Of a stretch of DNA of 64,000 bases, positions 1 to 8,040 are shown piece by piece. The DNA comes from an uncultured Flaviramulus sp. Its GTDB lineage: Bacteria > Bacteroidota > Bacteroidia > Flavobacteriales > Flavobacteriaceae. Position 1 is the first letter of the stretch, and each line of letters opens with the position of its first letter. The notes beneath the pieces are model-generated. The model searched no databases, was not told where the DNA came from, and saw only the letters and a list, made by a program, of their open reading frames with translations. The translations under genes were made by a program, and so were the position numbers. The stretch spans positions 19,199-83,198 of the forward strand of contig CANKVS010000006.1 of assembly GCA_947487155.1 (NCBI GenBank), given 5' to 3'.

Positions 1-666
1 ATATCGTTTTATGTTAAAGATACGGGAATTGGCATGCGACCATACGAGGTGAGAAATATTTTTGAAAATTCTAAAAAATTAGAATCACCAACAAGTAAAG
101 ATTATAGAGGTCGTGGTATTGGGCTTTCTATTTCTCATCAACTTGTAAAATTAATGGGCGGCGAGTTAAAAATTGAAAGTAAAGAAAATGAAGGAACAAC
201 GTTCTATTTTAGTCTTCAGTTAAAAAAGACTTTAAATGTGAAGGTGGAAAGTGTTGAATTAAAACCAATGCTATTAAATAAGCTTAATGTACTTGTAGCC
301 GAAGATAATATTATGAACCAAAAGGTGATTAAGTTTTTATTAGAGCAACAAGGGGCAGACTGTACTTTTGCAAAAAATGGTGTTGAAGCTGTTGAGTTAT
401 TTAAAATTCTTGATTTCGATATGGTTTTTATGGATATTTATATGCCAGATTTAGATGGTTATCAAGCAACCAAAAAAATTAAGAGAACTAAAAAATATGC
501 AGAAAATAATATTCCTATAGTAGCAGTGTCTGCAAGCGCTTTTCAAGACGATATAACTTCGGCTAAGGCTGCTGGTATTGATGATTTTTTATCAAAACCA
601 ATAGAGGTTTTAAAACTAAAAGCACTTTTAAATAAATATACTGTAGTAAAAAATGAAATGAGTTAA
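1..666 (+). CDS. Hybrid sensor histidine kinase/response regulator, C-terminal part (5' end outside window)
   Basis: The reading frame is open from base 1, so the gene starts upstream of the window; the ATG at 34 is internal. The first residues carry the G1 box (DTGIGM) of a HATPase_c kinase domain, followed by an F-box-like IFE and the G2 box GRGIGLSIS. A short linker leads to a complete receiver domain, with the acidic pair in AEDN, the phospho-acceptor Asp in VFMDIYMPDLDG (about residue 145 of the visible part) and the conserved Lys in LSKP. The kinase would pass phosphate to its own receiver domain and then to an unseen Hpt or regulator. The input domain and dimerisation helix are not visible, so the signal is unknown. 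It reads toward the convergent ridA gene. Confidence 0.93.
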   Translation: MSFYVKDTGIGMRPYEVRNIFENSKKLESPTSKDYRGRGIGLSISHQLVKLMGGELKIESKENEGTTFYFSLQLKKTLNVKVESVELKPMLLNKLNVLVAEDNIMNQKVIKFLLEQQGADCTFAKNGVEAVELFKILDFDMVFMDIYMPDLDGYQATKKIKRTKKYAENNIPIVAVSASAFQDDITSAKAAGIDDFLSKPIEVLKLKALLNKYTVVKNEMS

Positions 667-729
667 TAACAGGTTTAGTTGTTAATAGAGATTTAAATTA
701 TCTGAAAACTTTTATGTCTGTTATTTCAA

Positions 730-1110
730 TTACTTAACAGCAATCATACTAATTTCAACATTTACATTTTTTGGTAGTTTAGCAACTTGTACAGTTTCGC
801 GTGCAGGGGCGTTAGCATCATCAAAATAACTTCCGTAAACATCATTAATAAGAGCAAAATCATTCATATCGCTAATAAATATTGATGATTTTATAACGTT
901 ATCAAAAGTCATATTAGCAGCTTCTAAAACAGCTTTCATGTTTGTCATAACCTGATGTGTTTCTGTTTTAATATCATCCAAAACCAACTCTCCAGTTTCA
1001 GGGTGTAACGCAATTTGACCAGATGTGTACAATGTATTTCCGCTTAAAACAGCTTGATTATATGGCCCTATGGGTGCTGGAGCATTAGGGGTTGTTATAA
1101 TTTTTTTCAT
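730..1110 (-). CDS. ridA: RidA family enamine/imine deaminase
   Basis: This 126-residue protein has the normal length of the YjgF/YER057c/UK114 family. It ends in the family signature PARETVQVAKLPKNVNVEIS, with the substrate-carboxylate-binding Arg at about residue 104 and the conserved Glu near 119. Family members form trimers and hydrolyse reactive 2-aminoacrylate and related imines made by PLP enzymes, releasing ammonia and a keto acid in the cytosol. It is convergent with the upstream kinase and on the same strand as the lptD gene, separated from it by about 1.9 kb holding two lineage-specific genes. The Arg and the C-terminal signature make an active RidA more likely than a divergent Rid subfamily member. 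Confidence 0.95.
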   Translation of the reverse strand: MKKIITTPNAPAPIGPYNQAVLSGNTLYTSGQIALHPETGELVLDDIKTETHQVMTNMKAVLEAANMTFDNVIKSSIFISDMNDFALINDVYGSYFDDANAPARETVQVAKLPKNVNVEISMIAVK

Positions 1111-1482
1111 CTAATTTAGTTTTTGTCATTCCCTCGTAGGAGGGAACTTTATTATTTTATTTCCGTGAAAACGGAAATTTTATTATACTTTTTTAAAATC
1201 AAATTCAAGATCATTAAGCTAAGACAAAAATGTCAATCTAGAGTTCAATCAAAGACATTTAAACCGTTGTTTTCAATTGTGTTTCAACTGCACTCAACGC
1301 AATGAATAAACCTTTTTAACTTAATAATATTGAGGTCAAACGGTCTCAGTTATGAGTAGTTGCGTATGTTAGCGTTAAACTTTGCAAGTACACACCAAAC
1401 TAAAAATCCTCGCGAATTTTTAAAAGCAAGCGAGAACAAATAATTACTTATAACCATTGTTTAGCTGTCCGTACTTTTATTA
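1111..1482. other. Intergenic region with cassette-like border sequence
   Basis: No convincing gene is present. A 60-codon open frame at 1123-1305 (+) has no recognisable protein features. The stretch 1330-1470 contains complementary runs (for example CTCGC near 1410 and GCGAG near 1430) and the string CTTATAACCATTGTTTAGC near 1448-1466. It resembles the borders around the next two small genes, and is probably a non-coding recombination or repeat element. Confidence 0.35.
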
Positions 1483-2313
1483 TTAATTAATACTTTTTAT
1501 TTCAACCTTAAAACTCATTTCATTTAGAAACACTGTCCATTTAGCCATACTAGATGCTCTTGAAAAGCTTGATTTTTTTACATTACTTAGTGATAAGTGA
1601 GTTGTTTTAAATTCACCACTTGACCAACTTTCAAGTGTTTCCAGTGCAATTATAAAATCACTATCGATAGATACATTATAATCTGATAGGTCAACACTGT
1701 CCCAACCCTTTTTTTTCTTCGAAATAAATCTTATATCCTCTGTGTTTATAATTTCTTGTGGAAATTCATCTTTGCCATCATATATTTTAACTCTATATAA
1801 AATACTATCACAATAATTTCTTCTTATATGAAAGTGTAATTTATCTAAAAGAATAAGCTTGTCATTTTTAATCAATGTACCAATTTCAGCTCCACTTATT
1901 GCTTCACTCCAAATCCATGACATCATTCCTCTTCTTTTTGCTCCAATAGATATCGGCTTATTATTATTATTATTATTAGATTTTATGACTATTTCTTGAA
2001 GTTTGAAAATGCTTTTCTTTAAAGTTATATTCAAAGGGGCAGTATGCTTTTTCCTTAACTCTCCAACTTTGAATTCAACTCTTTCGTAACCTACATGTGA
2101 AAATTTAACTACTTTTTCATTATCAATGCCAGTAATATCAATACTATATAATCCTTTCTTTGATGAAATAGTACCTTTATTTAAGTCGATAACACCAATA
2201 TTTACATATGGCAAAGGTTTTTTGCTCTCATCAATTAATTTACCAGAAATTATTTGAGCATTTAATGATGCTTGTCCAATTATTATAATGATAAATAATA
2301 AAAATATTTTCAT
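1483..2313 (-). CDS. Secreted protein with CarboxypepD_reg-like domain
   Basis: The 276-residue product begins with a clear signal peptide (hydrophobic LLFIIIIIGQASLNAQ, cleavage after about residue 19). Residues 21-110 form a carboxypeptidase-regulatory-like beta-sandwich (ISGKLIDESKKPLPYVNIG, later FSHVGYE, then LQEIVIKSN), the fold found at the N terminus of many Bacteroidota outer-membrane receptors. A run of seven Asn and the remaining 150 residues follow; I do not recognise the C-terminal part. No plug or barrel domain follows, so it is not a receptor. The likely location is periplasmic or cell surface. It shares strand and border type with the next small gene. Function unknown. Confidence 0.75.
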   Translation of the reverse strand: MKIFLLFIIIIIGQASLNAQIISGKLIDESKKPLPYVNIGVIDLNKGTISSKKGLYSIDITGIDNEKVVKFSHVGYERVEFKVGELRKKHTAPLNITLKKSIFKLQEIVIKSNNNNNNKPISIGAKRRGMMSWIWSEAISGAEIGTLIKNDKLILLDKLHFHIRRNYCDSILYRVKIYDGKDEFPQEIINTEDIRFISKKKKGWDSVDLSDYNVSIDSDFIIALETLESWSSGEFKTTHLSLSNVKKSSFSRASSMAKWTVFLNEMSFKVEIKSIN

Positions 2314-2336
2314 AATAAAAATTTCTTTTGTGTGGC

Positions 2337-2480
2337 CACTAACAGTTTTGTATATGAAATGTTGCGTGTTTGCGTGCGAGGATTTTCCGAAGGAAAATCA
2401 GAAACTAGCAAACAAAGCAACTAACATTGTATAAGCTAAAAATAGTAATTTTTTATATACGGCTTTGTTGTAGGTGGTTT
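2337..2480. repeat. Imperfect palindromic cassette-border element between two small genes
   Basis: The centre is a perfect 8-bp hairpin, GATTTTCC (2381-2388), loop GAA, GGAAAATC (2392-2399). Outside it, GTTGC-TGTTTGC on the left pairs with GCAAAC-AAGCAAC on the right. A CTAACA..TTGTATA string occurs on both sides as a direct repeat. GTTGTAGGT at about 2467 reappears inverted as ACCTACAAC at about 2972, on the other side of the next gene. The size and fold resemble attC-like sites of Bacteroidota gene cassettes, but no integrase is seen and the assignment is tentative. Confidence 0.45.
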
Positions 2481-2501
2481 TTTTAATATTCTATTCTGTT
2501 T

Positions 2502-2954
2502 CTATTCCTTTATTGTTAGCAAAACTTGATGAGCACCAGCTGAATTTGGTTTTTCTGCTACTAATAAATAGACTTTCTCTTTCTTATAAACTAAAAATCC
2601 GTAATCATTAGCACCTCTATATAAATAATCGTTTTTGACTAGGCTATTTTTAAATTTCTTCATAGAATAATTTGACGCAACAGTTATATCAAGTGTATGT
2701 CTAGATGAATTTGCAGTATTTAAAATTGAAATGCTAATAAAGTTATTTATATTATCATTAATCACTTTAGAATATTTTTTAGTCCTTTCTTGTTCAACAG
2801 TCATTTCGGTAAATCCATTGCCTTTTATCATTATGTCATCAATACTCCAAAAAGAAATTTGTGAAATTTGTTCCAAGAATTTGATATTTAAATTTTGTGA
2901 ACTGCATACATTAATGCATAAAAAAAACATTATTATGCTTAGTATTTGTTTCAT
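2502..2954 (-). CDS. Small secreted protein of unknown function
   Basis: The 150-residue product starts with a signal peptide (MKQILSIIMFFLCINVCSSQ, cleavage near residue 19-20). The mature part mixes helices and strands and ends in a strand-rich stretch (YGFLVYKKEKVYLLVAE) and VLLTIKE. I do not recognise a family. The gene is bracketed by inverted copies of GTTGTAGGT and follows the palindromic element upstream of the previous gene, so it looks like a self-contained insert between ridA and lptD. Probably periplasmic or surface; no function is proposed. Confidence 0.65.
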   Translation of the reverse strand: MKQILSIIMFFLCINVCSSQNLNIKFLEQISQISFWSIDDIMIKGNGFTEMTVEQERTKKYSKVINDNINNFISISILNTANSSRHTLDITVASNYSMKKFKNSLVKNDYLYRGANDYGFLVYKKEKVYLLVAEKPNSAGAHQVLLTIKE

Positions 2955-2997
2955 TTCGATTGGTTTAAATTACCTACAACTAATAAATAAACTCTAT

Positions 2998-5730
2998 TTA
3001 TAATTGCTGGTCTGGTTGTCGTCGCTTTTCGTATTTAAGATCTTTTAAAATACTAGATTTTATACCAATAAAGAAATTCCATGAGGTTCTGGTACTAAAA
3101 GGAACCCAATCAAAACTCATTCGCCAACTTAACAAATCCCGTTCAAATCCTAATGTTGTATAAGTAAAACCTGCATTTTTTAAATCGTAACCCGAAGAAG
3201 CTCGCATAGACCATTTTGGTGATAATTCTATATTGCCAGAAAACATAAGCGAGTGCGACGATATTTCGTTTTGCCTTCTTGAGTTTGAGTAATTAACGGC
3301 GTAAGCAACTCTTAAATCCCATGGTATTTTGTAGTTGTACAATTCGCTTGGGGTTTCATCTTCTTCATCGTCATCATCAAACTGTGGATTACCAGGATCG
3401 CGACCAGTACCAAAAAAGTCATCGTCACGACCACCACCTCTTAAATTTTCTTCAATGCCTTTATCTTTTTTATCGTCTTTATCTCCTCCTTTTTTACTAG
3501 AAAACGACCAGCTTGCTGTAGCGTTAGCACTTGTTAATCTAAATAAACTGCCTCCGTTATCTATATTAAATTTATCAATTCGGTTATTATTATTGTCTAA
3601 AGCATAGGGGTCTAAAGTAGCACCAAAATTAATATTTAGTTTGTTGTTAAATAACTGTGTGCCACCACTCATTCTAACGGGGCTCCATTGCAATGAGTCA
3701 CCTGCAAAATTATATGAGGTAGAAAAGTTTAAATTATTAATTAAAATTATTTTTTTAGGTTCGGTTGCCGTACTATCCTTATCTTTTACTTTAGCTTCAA
3801 AATTGTTTGAAACAGAAATACCCATAGAACTAGAAAAACGATTACCAGGTGTTCCAAAAATACCACTATCAAAGCGTGTGTATTCTAAGTTTGTATTATC
3901 TAGAATAGTTTCTAATTCTCCCGCTGTTAAACCGTCTGCATTAACAACTTCTGCAGTTTCATAATATTTATCGAAAGCCGGATTTATATTATAACTTATT
4001 GAGGGACGAAGCACATGCCTTATTTTTTGTATTTTTTTGTCATCACCAAAATTAAACATACCATAAATAGTAGTCCCTAAACTGGTACTAAAGTTATAAG
4101 TTCTAAAGGAGTCAAACCCTTTAATGTCTTCGGTTATGGTTTCACGCGTACTAGCATCAAAAGTTCTGTTTATAGTATTAAAAGTCCAAACTTCATTAAA
4201 ATTACTTGAGGCACTTAAGCTAAAATATTTAAACAATTTAAAATTAGTGCTTATGGGAACAGAATGTTGAAACCCTGCTTTTGCATCATCAAACATTTCT
4301 TTTTTAAAGAAAAGCGAATCGGTTGTCTGTATTCTGTTTTCTCCTCTAACACTATACTGAAGGTTGATATTTTGAATAATTCCTTTTTTAGGCTTATCCT
4401 TTGGAGCCAATGGGTAAACTCTACCTACGCTTCCTTGAAATGTAGGGAGCGTCATGTTAATTTGTTGTGTGTTGGTGTTTTGAGAGTGTGTTGCTGTTAA
4501 ACTGAAATTAACAGAAGGTTCGCCTTGAAATGTTTTAGAATACGATACCGATGACGACAGTGTATTATTTAAAAAGTTACCTGTATTTATTTGATTTATG
4601 GATTGCCTATAGTACGTACTACTACCTAAATTAACAGAAGCTGAAAAACGAGAATTAGGATTAGATTTTGCATCTTGACTGTGCGACCAACGTAAATTAT
4701 AAACGGTAGACTTTCCATAATCAGGAAAACCACGTTCGCTAGTTATTAGGTTTTCATATCTAAATCCAAAATTTCCGCTAAATTTATATCTCAATTTATA
4801 AGCACTTTCTAAACGTACCCCATAACTGCCGTTGGTATAATAATCGCCTTGTACGGTTAAATCTACATAATCGCTAATAGCAAAATAGTATCCACCGTTT
4901 TGCAAAAAATATCCACGGTCGTTTTGCTCCCCAAAACTAGGTATAATAACTCCAGAGGTCTGTGTTTCTGTTTGAGGAAAAAAGCCAAAAGGTAAGCCTA
5001 TAGGGGTTGGTACATCATAAATAAAAAGGTTAGCTAAACCAGTAACAATTTTTTTTCCAGGAACAATTTTTGCTTTTCTTAATTTAATAAAATATTCAGG
5101 GTCATCAAGGTCTTCTGCTGTGGTATATTTGGCATCTTTAATAAAATAAACCGAATCGTTTTCTTTTTTAGTTATTGGCGATAATACAGTACCGCCGCTT
5201 TGTTCTGTTTTAGAACCATATATAAGTCCTTTCTTTGTTTTAATATTAAAAACAATAGAATCAGGCTCTACGACTTGTTGTCCTTGAGTAAATACTGGAG
5301 CTTGGGTGTATGTGCCAGTAGAATCTGTAATACCCTTAGCATAAACAATATTCTTATTATTATCAATAATAATGCTACCAGCTTTAATATTTAAATCTGC
5401 CTGAATAATTTCTGCATTGTTGTATAAATATAGCTTACCTTCTTTATTTTTAAAAGAGGTGAAATCTGTAGCCGAATAAGTAACAATGTCTGTTAAAAGC
5501 CCTTTTTTAGGTTTTATAGAATCTATAGAAATTGTGTCTTGCTCTTTTTCTAAAACCTCAATAGGATTGATAATACTATCAGCCTTTTTTATATTAATTA
5601 ATTTAGCTTCAACAGCAGGTTTAATTATAACGCTATCCTGTTTTTTGCGAACGTCTTGGGCGAAGCTAAACGTGTTAATAAACACTGTAAAACTTAATAT
5701 AAAAAGTATTTTAAAGTTGTTTGTATGCAA
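2998..5730 (-). CDS. lptD: LptD-like LPS-assembly outer membrane protein (OstA-type)
   Basis: This roughly 910-residue protein has a signal peptide (FKILFILSFTVFINTFSFAQ), a periplasmic OstA/LptA-like jellyroll segment (LYNNAEIIQADLNIKAGSI and ENDSVYFIKDAKYTTAED), the conserved plug-to-barrel transition around PTPIGLPFGFFPQ, and then about 600 residues of amphipathic strands typical of a large barrel. LptD places lipopolysaccharide in the outer leaflet. The frame is open to 5781, but the only start there is a TTG that is itself the end of a TAATTTTG promoter-like box. I chose the TTG at 5730, which gives a normal 25-residue signal peptide. An acidic, Gly-rich insert (DDDFFGTGRDPG, then DDDDEEDE) lies at about residues 770-800 and is probably an extracellular loop. 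It is divergent from the amidase gene. Confidence 0.9.
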   Translation of the reverse strand: MHTNNFKILFILSFTVFINTFSFAQDVRKKQDSVIIKPAVEAKLINIKKADSIINPIEVLEKEQDTISIDSIKPKKGLLTDIVTYSATDFTSFKNKEGKLYLYNNAEIIQADLNIKAGSIIIDNNKNIVYAKGITDSTGTYTQAPVFTQGQQVVEPDSIVFNIKTKKGLIYGSKTEQSGGTVLSPITKKENDSVYFIKDAKYTTAEDLDDPEYFIKLRKAKIVPGKKIVTGLANLFIYDVPTPIGLPFGFFPQTETQTSGVIIPSFGEQNDRGYFLQNGGYYFAISDYVDLTVQGDYYTNGSYGVRLESAYKLRYKFSGNFGFRYENLITSERGFPDYGKSTVYNLRWSHSQDAKSNPNSRFSASVNLGSSTYYRQSINQINTGNFLNNTLSSSVSYSKTFQGEPSVNFSLTATHSQNTNTQQINMTLPTFQGSVGRVYPLAPKDKPKKGIIQNINLQYSVRGENRIQTTDSLFFKKEMFDDAKAGFQHSVPISTNFKLFKYFSLSASSNFNEVWTFNTINRTFDASTRETITEDIKGFDSFRTYNFSTSLGTTIYGMFNFGDDKKIQKIRHVLRPSISYNINPAFDKYYETAEVVNADGLTAGELETILDNTNLEYTRFDSGIFGTPGNRFSSSMGISVSNNFEAKVKDKDSTATEPKKIILINNLNFSTSYNFAGDSLQWSPVRMSGGTQLFNNKLNINFGATLDPYALDNNNNRIDKFNIDNGGSLFRLTSANATASWSFSSKKGGDKDDKKDKGIEENLRGGGRDDDFFGTGRDPGNPQFDDDDEEDETPSELYNYKIPWDLRVAYAVNYSNSRRQNEISSHSLMFSGNIELSPKWSMRASSGYDLKNAGFTYTTLGFERDLLSWRMSFDWVPFSTRTSWNFFIGIKSSILKDLKYEKRRQPDQQL

Positions 5731-5778
5731 CGCTTTTAAATGTATTTTTGTAAAAGTATGGCTCGGTTTTTGAAAAGC

Positions 5779-5786
5779 CAAAATTA
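5779..5786 (-). promoter_or_regulatory. Candidate -7 box for lptD
   Basis: Read on the minus strand the bases are TAATTTTG, an exact match to the Bacteroidota -7 consensus TAnnTTTG. The box covers the far-upstream TTG of the lptD frame, which argues that translation starts further in, at about 5730. I see no clear -33 TTTG at the right spacing. Confidence 0.4.
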
Positions 5787-5937
5787 CATATATTTTTCTG
5801 TGTATAATTTATTATTCATTGAAAAATTTCAAATTAAACATTTGCCTAATTTAATTAGGTAATAAACCGAGTTTTTTAATCGTTAAAATGGTTGTAATCA
5901 TTGAACAAACGATTTACTAAATAGTATTATACACCAC

Positions 5938-7047
5938 ATGAAAACGTATAGAGTATCCTTTTTCGTATTATTTATAATAGTATTAACATTCTCATCATTT
6001 ATTAAGGGCTCAAAAAGTATGCCTACAAATAAATTTGTTGTTGTTCTTGATGCTGGACACGGTGGTAAAGACCCTGGAAAACCATCTAAGTACGGATACA
6101 AAGAAAAAGATATTGCTCTAAAAATAGTTTTAGAAGTAGGTAAACAACTAGAGAAAAATCCTAATATAAAAGTTGTTTATACACGTAAAACAGATGTTTT
6201 TATTGAGTTAAGAGAACGACCAAAAATAGCCAATAAAGCGGATGCAGATTTATTTGTGTCTATTCATTGTAACGCACATCATACTCAGGCATACGGCACA
6301 GAAACTTATGTGTTGGATGTTGGTAATTCTAATCAGAATTTTGAAGTTGCCAAAGCTGAAAATGAAGCTATTTTTCTTGAAGATGATTATGAAACTAAAT
6401 ATGATGGTTTCGATCCTAATTCACCAGAATCGTCTTTAGGTATTGCTTTAGTTCAGGAGGAATACACCGAACAAAGTATTTTATTGGCGAGTTTAATAGA
6501 AAAGAATTTCGCAAACAAAGTAAAACGAAAAAGCAGAGGCGTAAAACAAGCTAGTTTGTGGGTAATACACCAAACTGTTATGCCTAGTGTATTAATTGAA
6601 ACAGGATTTGTTACTAATAAAAGAGAAGGTGCTTATTTAAACTCTAAAAAAGGGCAACAACAAATTGCTACAGCAATTACTAATGCCATTTTGGAGTTTA
6701 GAAATTCTTTAGATTTAAGTATTGAAGACGATATTTTTGTTGAAGAAACTACTAGCGTGGAGCACTCCGAGAATTTATCTAGTAACATTCAATACAAAGT
6801 TCAAATAGCAACAGGCTCTAGTGCTTTAGAAACCAAACCTTATAATTTTAAAGGCTTAAGTAATATAACACGAGTTAAAGAAGGTAATCTTTATAAGTAT
6901 TTTTATGGTGTAACTTCAAACTATAATAAAATAATGGAATTGAAAAAAAGTGCTGTAAATAAAGGTTACAAGTCAAGTTATATCGTTGCTTTTAAAGACG
7001 GAAAAAAAATCCCGCTATCAGACGCATTAAAATCTACTAGCAATTAA
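5938..7047 (+). CDS. N-acetylmuramoyl-L-alanine amidase (Amidase_3)
   Basis: The 369-residue protein has an N-terminal hydrophobic export signal and an Amidase_3 domain at about residues 33-255. The zinc ligands are visible as His41 (LDAGHGGKD), Glu56 (KEKD) and His110 (VSIHCNAH), and the catalytic Glu221 lies in VLIETGFVTN. It cleaves the amide bond between MurNAc and L-Ala of peptidoglycan, normally during cell separation. The C-terminal 80 residues (YKVQIATGSSAL to FKDGKKIPL) look like a SPOR-type peptidoglycan-binding domain. It is divergent from lptD and followed by an MCE gene, a cell-envelope neighbourhood common in Flavobacteriaceae. Confidence 0.93.
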   Translation: MKTYRVSFFVLFIIVLTFSSFIKGSKSMPTNKFVVVLDAGHGGKDPGKPSKYGYKEKDIALKIVLEVGKQLEKNPNIKVVYTRKTDVFIELRERPKIANKADADLFVSIHCNAHHTQAYGTETYVLDVGNSNQNFEVAKAENEAIFLEDDYETKYDGFDPNSPESSLGIALVQEEYTEQSILLASLIEKNFANKVKRKSRGVKQASLWVIHQTVMPSVLIETGFVTNKREGAYLNSKKGQQQIATAITNAILEFRNSLDLSIEDDIFVEETTSVEHSENLSSNIQYKVQIATGSSALETKPYNFKGLSNITRVKEGNLYKYFYGVTSNYNKIMELKKSAVNKGYKSSYIVAFKDGKKIPLSDALKSTSN

Positions 7048-7060
7048 ACGGTGTTCTTTT

Positions 7061-7079
7061 TAAATTTGTTTTAAATTTG
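7061..7079 (+). promoter_or_regulatory. Tandem TAAATTTG -7 candidates for the MCE gene
   Basis: TAAATTTG occurs twice, at 7061-7068 and 7072-7079, each matching TAnnTTTG. The second copy would start transcription about 14 bases before the TTG start of the MCE gene. No -33 TTTG is evident, so this rests on the -7 match only. Confidence 0.35.
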
Positions 7080-7099
7080 TACATCTAAAGACATTCATT

Positions 7100-8038
7100 T
7101 TGCAAATATCTAAAGAAGTAAAAACAGGCATACTCGTATTATTAGGAATCCTCCTTTTTATTTTCGGGTTTAATTATTTAAAAGGTGAAAACTTACTTAG
7201 TAATTCTCGAACATTTTATACCGTTTACGATAACGTAGAAGGATTAACAGCTTCTACACCAGTTACTATTAATGGATTAATAGTAGGAAAGGTGGTAGAA
7301 ATTAATTTTAATAATGATGATTCTGGTAAACTATTGGTTAAACTTCTTATAGATACCGATTTTCAGTTTTCTAAAAATAGTAAAGCAGAATTATACGAAA
7401 CAGGATTAATAGGAGGAAAAGCCATAGCTATTGTTCCTGTATTTGATAATGCAGAAATAGCCAAAAACGAATCTTACCTTGCAGGAACAGTTAAAGCGGG
7501 TTTAAGCGAATTGGTAAACCAAAAGCTAACACCACTTCAAGAAAAATTAGTGACTATGCTGGATAGTGCCGATAAGTTGCTCGTTAATATGAACGACGTT
7601 TTTGATGCAAATACAAAAGCTAATTTAAGAGGAAGTATAGCTGGGTTTAACGAAAGAATTTTGGAGTTTAAGAAAACAACACAATCGTTAAATATTCTAT
7701 TGGCAAGCGATAATAGTAAATTGAATAAATCGTTAGCTCATGTAGAAAATATCACATCAAATTTATCTAAAGTTTCAGATTCTATTGCAGACGCTAATTT
7801 TAGTAAAACGCTTAAAAGTTTAGAGTCTACACTTCAAAATTTCGATAAAATAGTTGCAGGCTTAGAAAAAGGAGAAGGCTCTATGGGCAAGCTGCTAAAA
7901 GATGAAGCATTATATAACAACCTTAAAGGAACAACCAAAGAAATGGAAGAACTTTTAAGAGATATTAAACTACACCCTAAACGATATTTTAGAATTCTAT
8001 CGAAAAAAGAAATTCCTTATACAGAAGACACTAAATAG
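7100..8038 (+). CDS. MlaD/MCE family lipid transport protein
   Basis: The 312-residue product has an uncleaved N-terminal membrane helix (TGILVLLGILLFIFGFNYL) followed by an MCE domain at about residues 35-120 (VYDNVEGLTASTPVTINGL and the Gly-rich ETGLIGGKAIAIV). The remainder is helical and probably coiled, as in proteins that form periplasmic channels. MCE proteins bind phospholipids and move them between membranes with an ABC transporter; no permease or ATPase gene is adjacent. Translation starts at TTG (7100), because no ATG gives the complete membrane helix. The next gene begins two bases after its stop, indicating co-transcription. Confidence 0.88.
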   Translation: MQISKEVKTGILVLLGILLFIFGFNYLKGENLLSNSRTFYTVYDNVEGLTASTPVTINGLIVGKVVEINFNNDDSGKLLVKLLIDTDFQFSKNSKAELYETGLIGGKAIAIVPVFDNAEIAKNESYLAGTVKAGLSELVNQKLTPLQEKLVTMLDSADKLLVNMNDVFDANTKANLRGSIAGFNERILEFKKTTQSLNILLASDNSKLNKSLAHVENITSNLSKVSDSIADANFSKTLKSLESTLQNFDKIVAGLEKGEGSMGKLLKDEALYNNLKGTTKEMEELLRDIKLHPKRYFRILSKKEIPYTEDTK

Positions 8039-8040
8039 TA

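Noticed and set aside
1123..1305. 60-codon open frame downstream of the ridA start
   Set aside because: It has no family features, lies in a repeat-like intergenic stretch and its composition does not look coding.
3335..3964. Open frames on the plus strand opposite lptD
   Set aside because: They are antisense shadows of a well-supported coding frame; the Ser-rich string mirrors the acidic Asp run of LptD.
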